DNA of 7,244 bases from positions 1-7,244 of the forward strand of contig CAMPJJ010000179.1 in NCBI GenBank assembly GCA_946886855.1, given 5' to 3'. Every line of letters begins with the position of its first letter. Position 1 is the stretch's first letter. The translations under genes and the position numbers were made by a program. This DNA is from an uncultured Roseateles sp. Lineage in GTDB: Bacteria > Pseudomonadota > Gammaproteobacteria > Burkholderiales > Burkholderiaceae. This document shows, in pieces, positions 4,536 through 7,244 of this stretch. Below the pieces are notes generated by a model. It had not been told where the DNA came from. It did no database searches and saw only the letters and a program-made list of their open reading frames with translations.

Positions 4536-6097
4536 CGCTGATCCGACGGCTGCGGCCGCTGCTTCTCCTGATGGCCTGCGCGGCGCTCGCGGGCGCATCG
4601 GGCGCCTGGGCCGGCGAGCCGCTGCGCATCGGCTCGAAGCGGTTCACGGAGAGCTACATCCTCGCCGAGGTGCTCGCGCAGACGGTGCGTGCCGACGACC
4701 GGTCCGCCGAGGTCGAGGTCCGACAAGGCCTGGGCAACACCGCCATCGTCCATGCGGCGCTGAAGGCGGGCAGCATCGACGTCTATCCCGAATACCTCGG
4801 CACGATCGAGCGCGAGATCCTGGGTCACGCGGCCACCGGCGCGCCGCTCGACCAGCTGCAGGCGGAACTCCGGCCGCTGGGCCTGGCGATCGGCGTGCCG
4901 CTCGGCTTCAACAACGGCTACGCCTTGGCGATGCGATCCTCACAGGCGCGTGAACTCGGGCTCAGCACGCTGTCGCAGTTGAAGGCACAGGCCGCGCTGA
5001 AGCTCGGCCTCAGCAATGAATTCCTCGGACGCGCCGACGGCTGGCCGGGTCTGTCGAAGCGCTACGCGCTGCCGCAGACGCCGACGGGACTCGATCACGG
5101 GCTGGCCTACCGGGCGCTCGCCGACGCGCAGATCGATGTCACCGACGTCTACACGACCGACGCGCAGATTGCCGCCCTCGACCTCACCGTGCTGACCGAC
5201 GACGGACACTTCTTCCCGCGCTACGACGCGGTGCTGCTGTATCGCCTCGATCTGCCGCAGCGTCACCCGCGCGCCTGGGCGGCGCTGCAGACGCTGCGCG
5301 GACGCATCGACGAGGCGGCGATGATCCGGATGAACGCGCAGGCGGAAGTCCGGCGACAGCCTTTCGACGCGATCGCGCGCGAGTTCCTGACGAAGCGCGA
5401 CTCGGCGTCCGCCGCACCCGCCCCGTCGACAACGACGTCCGGCTCCGCCCCCGTCGGGCCGGTCAGGTCCGGCGTCTGGTCGCGGTTGACCGGCCCCGAT
5501 CTCGGCCGCCTCACGCTGCAGCATCTGGCGCTCGTCCTGGGCGCCGTCGCGCTGGCCACGCTGGTCGGCGTGCCGCTGGCGGTCGCGCTGCATCCGTGGC
5601 CGCGCTGGCGCGAGGCGCTGCTGGCCGTCTGCGCGCTGCTGCAGACCGTGCCTTCGCTGGCCATGCTGGCGCTGCTGATCTGGGCGATGAACCGGATCGG
5701 GCCGGTGCCGGCGCTGGTCGCGCTCACGCTCTACGCCCTGCTGCCCGTGCTGCGCAACTGCACGGTCGGTCTCAGCGAAGTGCCGGAGGGTTTGACCACC
5801 GCCGCACGCGCGCTCGGGCTCACGCGGGGTCAGGTGCTGCGCTCGGTGCAATTGCCGTTGGCCCTGCCGGTCATGCTCGCGGGCTTGCGCACGGCGACGA
5901 GCCTGTCCGTGGGGACGGCGACGATGGCGGCGTTCATCGGCGCCGGAGGCTACGGCGAGCGCATCGTCACGGGACTGGCGTTGAACGACCAGACCCTGCT
6001 GCTCGCGGGCGCGCTGCCGGCCGCGGCGCTGGCCCTGGTCTTCGAAAGTGCATTCGGCCTGATGGCCTGGAGACTGGCGAGAAGCCGCGGCGCCTGA
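4532..6097 (+). CDS. Osmoprotectant-type ABC importer, substrate-binding protein fused to permease
   Basis: The 521-residue chain should carry both periplasmic capture and membrane passage of a glycine-betaine/choline/carnitine-like or related solute. Residues 1-27 look like a signal sequence ending AWA. Residues about 30-288 are an OpuAC/ProX-type binding domain: GSKRFTESYILAEVL (34-48), IDVYPEYLGT (82-91), FNNGYAL (126-132), NEFLGRADGWPGL (162-174), VYTTDAQI (206-213) and DDGHFFPRYDAV (223-234). An Ala/Ser/Thr/Pro linker (289-318) leads to a five-helix permease domain with the cytoplasmic ATPase-contact loop EGLTTAARALGLTRGQV (419-435). The periplasmic position of the first domain agrees with an outside-to-inside first permease helix. 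No ribosome binding site is evident, and translation is probably coupled to the upstream LysR gene through the ATGA overlap. No ATPase gene is in the window. Ligand specificity, including ergothioneine, cannot be resolved. Confidence 0.9.
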   Translation: MTLIRRLRPLLLLMACAALAGASGAWAGEPLRIGSKRFTESYILAEVLAQTVRADDRSAEVEVRQGLGNTAIVHAALKAGSIDVYPEYLGTIEREILGHAATGAPLDQLQAELRPLGLAIGVPLGFNNGYALAMRSSQARELGLSTLSQLKAQAALKLGLSNEFLGRADGWPGLSKRYALPQTPTGLDHGLAYRALADAQIDVTDVYTTDAQIAALDLTVLTDDGHFFPRYDAVLLYRLDLPQRHPRAWAALQTLRGRIDEAAMIRMNAQAEVRRQPFDAIAREFLTKRDSASAAPAPSTTTSGSAPVGPVRSGVWSRLTGPDLGRLTLQHLALVLGAVALATLVGVPLAVALHPWPRWREALLAVCALLQTVPSLAMLALLIWAMNRIGPVPALVALTLYALLPVLRNCTVGLSEVPEGLTTAARALGLTRGQVLRSVQLPLALPVMLAGLRTATSLSVGTATMAAFIGAGGYGERIVTGLALNDQTLLLAGALPAAALALVFESAFGLMAWRLARSRGA

Positions 6098-6104
6098 AGG
6101 CGCC
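6089..6104. terminator. Hairpin spanning the importer stop codon, possible termination structure
   Basis: GGCGCC (6089-6094) and GGCGCC (6099-6104) are complementary and flank TGAA, which contains the importer stop codon. Counting the T-A pair extends the stem to 7 bp. The 21-bp gap to the convergent HDOD gene holds nothing else. There is no T-tract in either direction, so it is at most a weak or factor-assisted terminator. Confidence 0.3.
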
Positions 6105-6118
6105 TGGCACCCGAGGAC

Positions 6119-7237
6119 TCAGGCCTCGCCGGCGGCGAACTCGCGCTCGAGGTCCGCGTAGCAGCGTTGCTGCGCGGCCGACCAGTCGCCCAGTTGCGCG
6201 GGCTGCAGTCCCGGCTGCATCAGCTGGCGCAAGGCGACCGCCTGCGCCTGGCGCACCAGGTGGGCGAGCACGGTGGACTCGGCGCCCCGGCCCGGTCCCG
6301 GCGCCAGCGCCTCGGCGACCTGGGCCGGGAATCCCCAATGCTCGACGATCTGCGCCGACCAGGTGGCCGTCAAGGGCAGCAGTTGACGATGCAGACCTTC
6401 GCGATCCAGCGGCGGCACCGACGGCGCGGACATCCCGTCCAGCGCGCGCAGCAGCGCCATCAGCCCGAGTTGCGAACTGAGCCCGGCGAGGTAGGCGGCG
6501 AATTCGTCGTCGCCCGCATTGGCCAGGCGCGCCGTCGCGAAGGCGGTGCGCTCGCTGAGGTCCCAGAGCAGTGTGCCGGAACGGCTGCCGTAGCGCCCTT
6601 TGCCGTGATGGAAGAGCGGCCGCATCGCGACGCTCATCACCAACTGGTCCAGGCCCTGCTGGCCCAGCACCATCACCGCGCCGGCGAGATCCGTGATCTC
6701 GCGCTCGGTCCGGTAACGCGGCGAGTTGGCGAGCCGCATCAGCTCGCCGACCAGGCTGGGATCGCGCGACATGAGCTGCGCCAGTTCCGCCGAGGACACG
6801 TTGCCGCGCCGCACCAGGCGCATCAGCTGCGGCAGCACGGCGGGCAGCCGGGGCAGCAGATCGGCCCACTGCGAGCCGCGCTGGGCCTGCAGGCGTTGCA
6901 TCAGGCCCTGCTCGCCGGAGGAAGGCGGCACGTCCTTCAGACGCGACAGTCCGAACAGCCGGGTGCTGAAGTGCAGCCATTCCGGCGAGGCATCCAGGCT
7001 GGGGAAGACGATCTCACCGCCGCTGTAGACCGCCGTCTGGGTCGACACCATGCCGGGGCCTTGCGAATGCGAAGACACCGGCGACAGCGCGGGCGGGAGG
7101 GGGGCGCCGACCGGTCTGGCCGGCGCAGGCGGGGTCGGAACGCTCTTGGATGCGCCGCCCGTGGCAGAGGCTCCGCCAGTCGACTTGGTGTCGGCGGAAC
7201 CGGTGAACAGTTTGCGGAGGGAGGACAGCAGAGCCAT
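6119..7237 (-). CDS. HDOD-domain protein
   Basis: HDOD proteins are non-enzymatic relatives of HD-domain phosphohydrolases found in bacterial signalling, motility and stress pathways, usually as protein-interaction modules. The frame gives 372 residues from the ATG at 7237. Residues 12-63 are low-complexity, rich in Ser/Thr/Ala then Pro, and probably disordered. The HDOD domain runs about 127-315, with LPRLPAVLPQLMRLVRRG, then LAQLMSRDPSLVGELMRLANSPRYR (152-176), then AVMVLGQQGLDQLVM (187-201). Where related HD proteins carry a GL-x-HD-x-G metal motif this protein has GLSSQLG (252-258), so no catalytic metal site is expected. The C-terminal 55 residues are helical. Only seven bases precede the ATG, so the ribosome binding site and any earlier start are not visible. 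It is convergent with the importer gene and probably unrelated to it functionally. Confidence 0.85.
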   Translation of the reverse strand: MALLSSLRKLFTGSADTKSTGGASATGGASKSVPTPPAPARPVGAPLPPALSPVSSHSQGPGMVSTQTAVYSGGEIVFPSLDASPEWLHFSTRLFGLSRLKDVPPSSGEQGLMQRLQAQRGSQWADLLPRLPAVLPQLMRLVRRGNVSSAELAQLMSRDPSLVGELMRLANSPRYRTEREITDLAGAVMVLGQQGLDQLVMSVAMRPLFHHGKGRYGSRSGTLLWDLSERTAFATARLANAGDDEFAAYLAGLSSQLGLMALLRALDGMSAPSVPPLDREGLHRQLLPLTATWSAQIVEHWGFPAQVAEALAPGPGRGAESTVLAHLVRQAQAVALRQLMQPGLQPAQLGDWSAAQQRCYADLEREFAAGEA

Positions 7238-7244
7238 GGCGCTG

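Noticed and set aside
3567..4598. A 343-codon minus-strand frame opposite the LysR gene
   Set aside because: It is Arg/His/Gln/Gly-rich with no domain. The plus strand encodes a full-length LysR protein.
4940..5851. A 303-codon minus-strand frame, and other frames, opposite the ABC importer
   Set aside because: Low-complexity Arg/Gln-rich product, antisense to a strongly conserved binding protein and permease.
5967..6980. A 337-codon minus-strand frame overlapping the HDOD gene in another phase and extending into the importer
   Set aside because: Ala/Arg/Gly-rich translation without motifs, whereas the alternative phase gives a recognisable HDOD domain.
1..7244. Mobile element, CRISPR array, tRNA or rRNA gene, or toxin-antitoxin pair
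   Set aside because: I saw no transposase, integrase, spaced direct repeats, tRNA-like cloverleaf or small paired genes. Gene density and codon bias look uniform across the window.

Overview
The window is a compact, very GC-rich (roughly 70% by eye) bacterial chromosomal segment. The SecD N-terminus, a YajC that starts at GTG, strong third-position G/C bias and long spurious antisense frames suit a betaproteobacterium of the order Burkholderiales. A Roseateles/Mitsuaria/Rubrivivax-like origin is my guess, not a demonstrated assignment. I see no phage, transposon, CRISPR or RNA-gene signature.

Layout, left to right. (1) 1-918, minus strand: the start of a Sec-translocon accessory operon, yajC followed by the first 144 codons of secD, with a hairpin between them. 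(2) 1136-1801, plus: a GntR/FCD-family regulator, divergent from yajC across a 217-bp promoter region. (3) 1844-2464, minus: an uncharacterised lipoprotein with an unusually long Ser/Pro-rich N-terminus, preceded by a 31-bp hyphenated palindrome that abuts its ribosome binding site. (4) 2589-3539, minus: a ten-helix EamA/DMT-type exporter. (5) 3639-4535, plus: a LysR-type regulator with an LrhA/PecT-like effector domain, divergent from the exporter. (6) 4532-6097, plus: a one-chain osmoprotectant-type ABC importer subunit with the substrate-binding protein first and the permease second. Its start overlaps the LysR stop by 4 bp. (7) 6119-7237, minus: an HDOD-domain protein, convergent with the importer.

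The most interesting unit is 2589-6097. One LysR regulator sits head-to-head with a putative exporter and is translationally coupled to a putative importer for quaternary-amine-like or related small solutes, so a single regulator could balance uptake and efflux. No ATPase partner for the importer lies in the window. The other genes look like ordinary housekeeping or regulatory neighbours. I did not find a clearly new multi-gene defence or mobile system. The unusual points are the domain order of the importer, the LysR coupling, the palindromes next to ribosome binding sites, and the GntR metal-site substitution.
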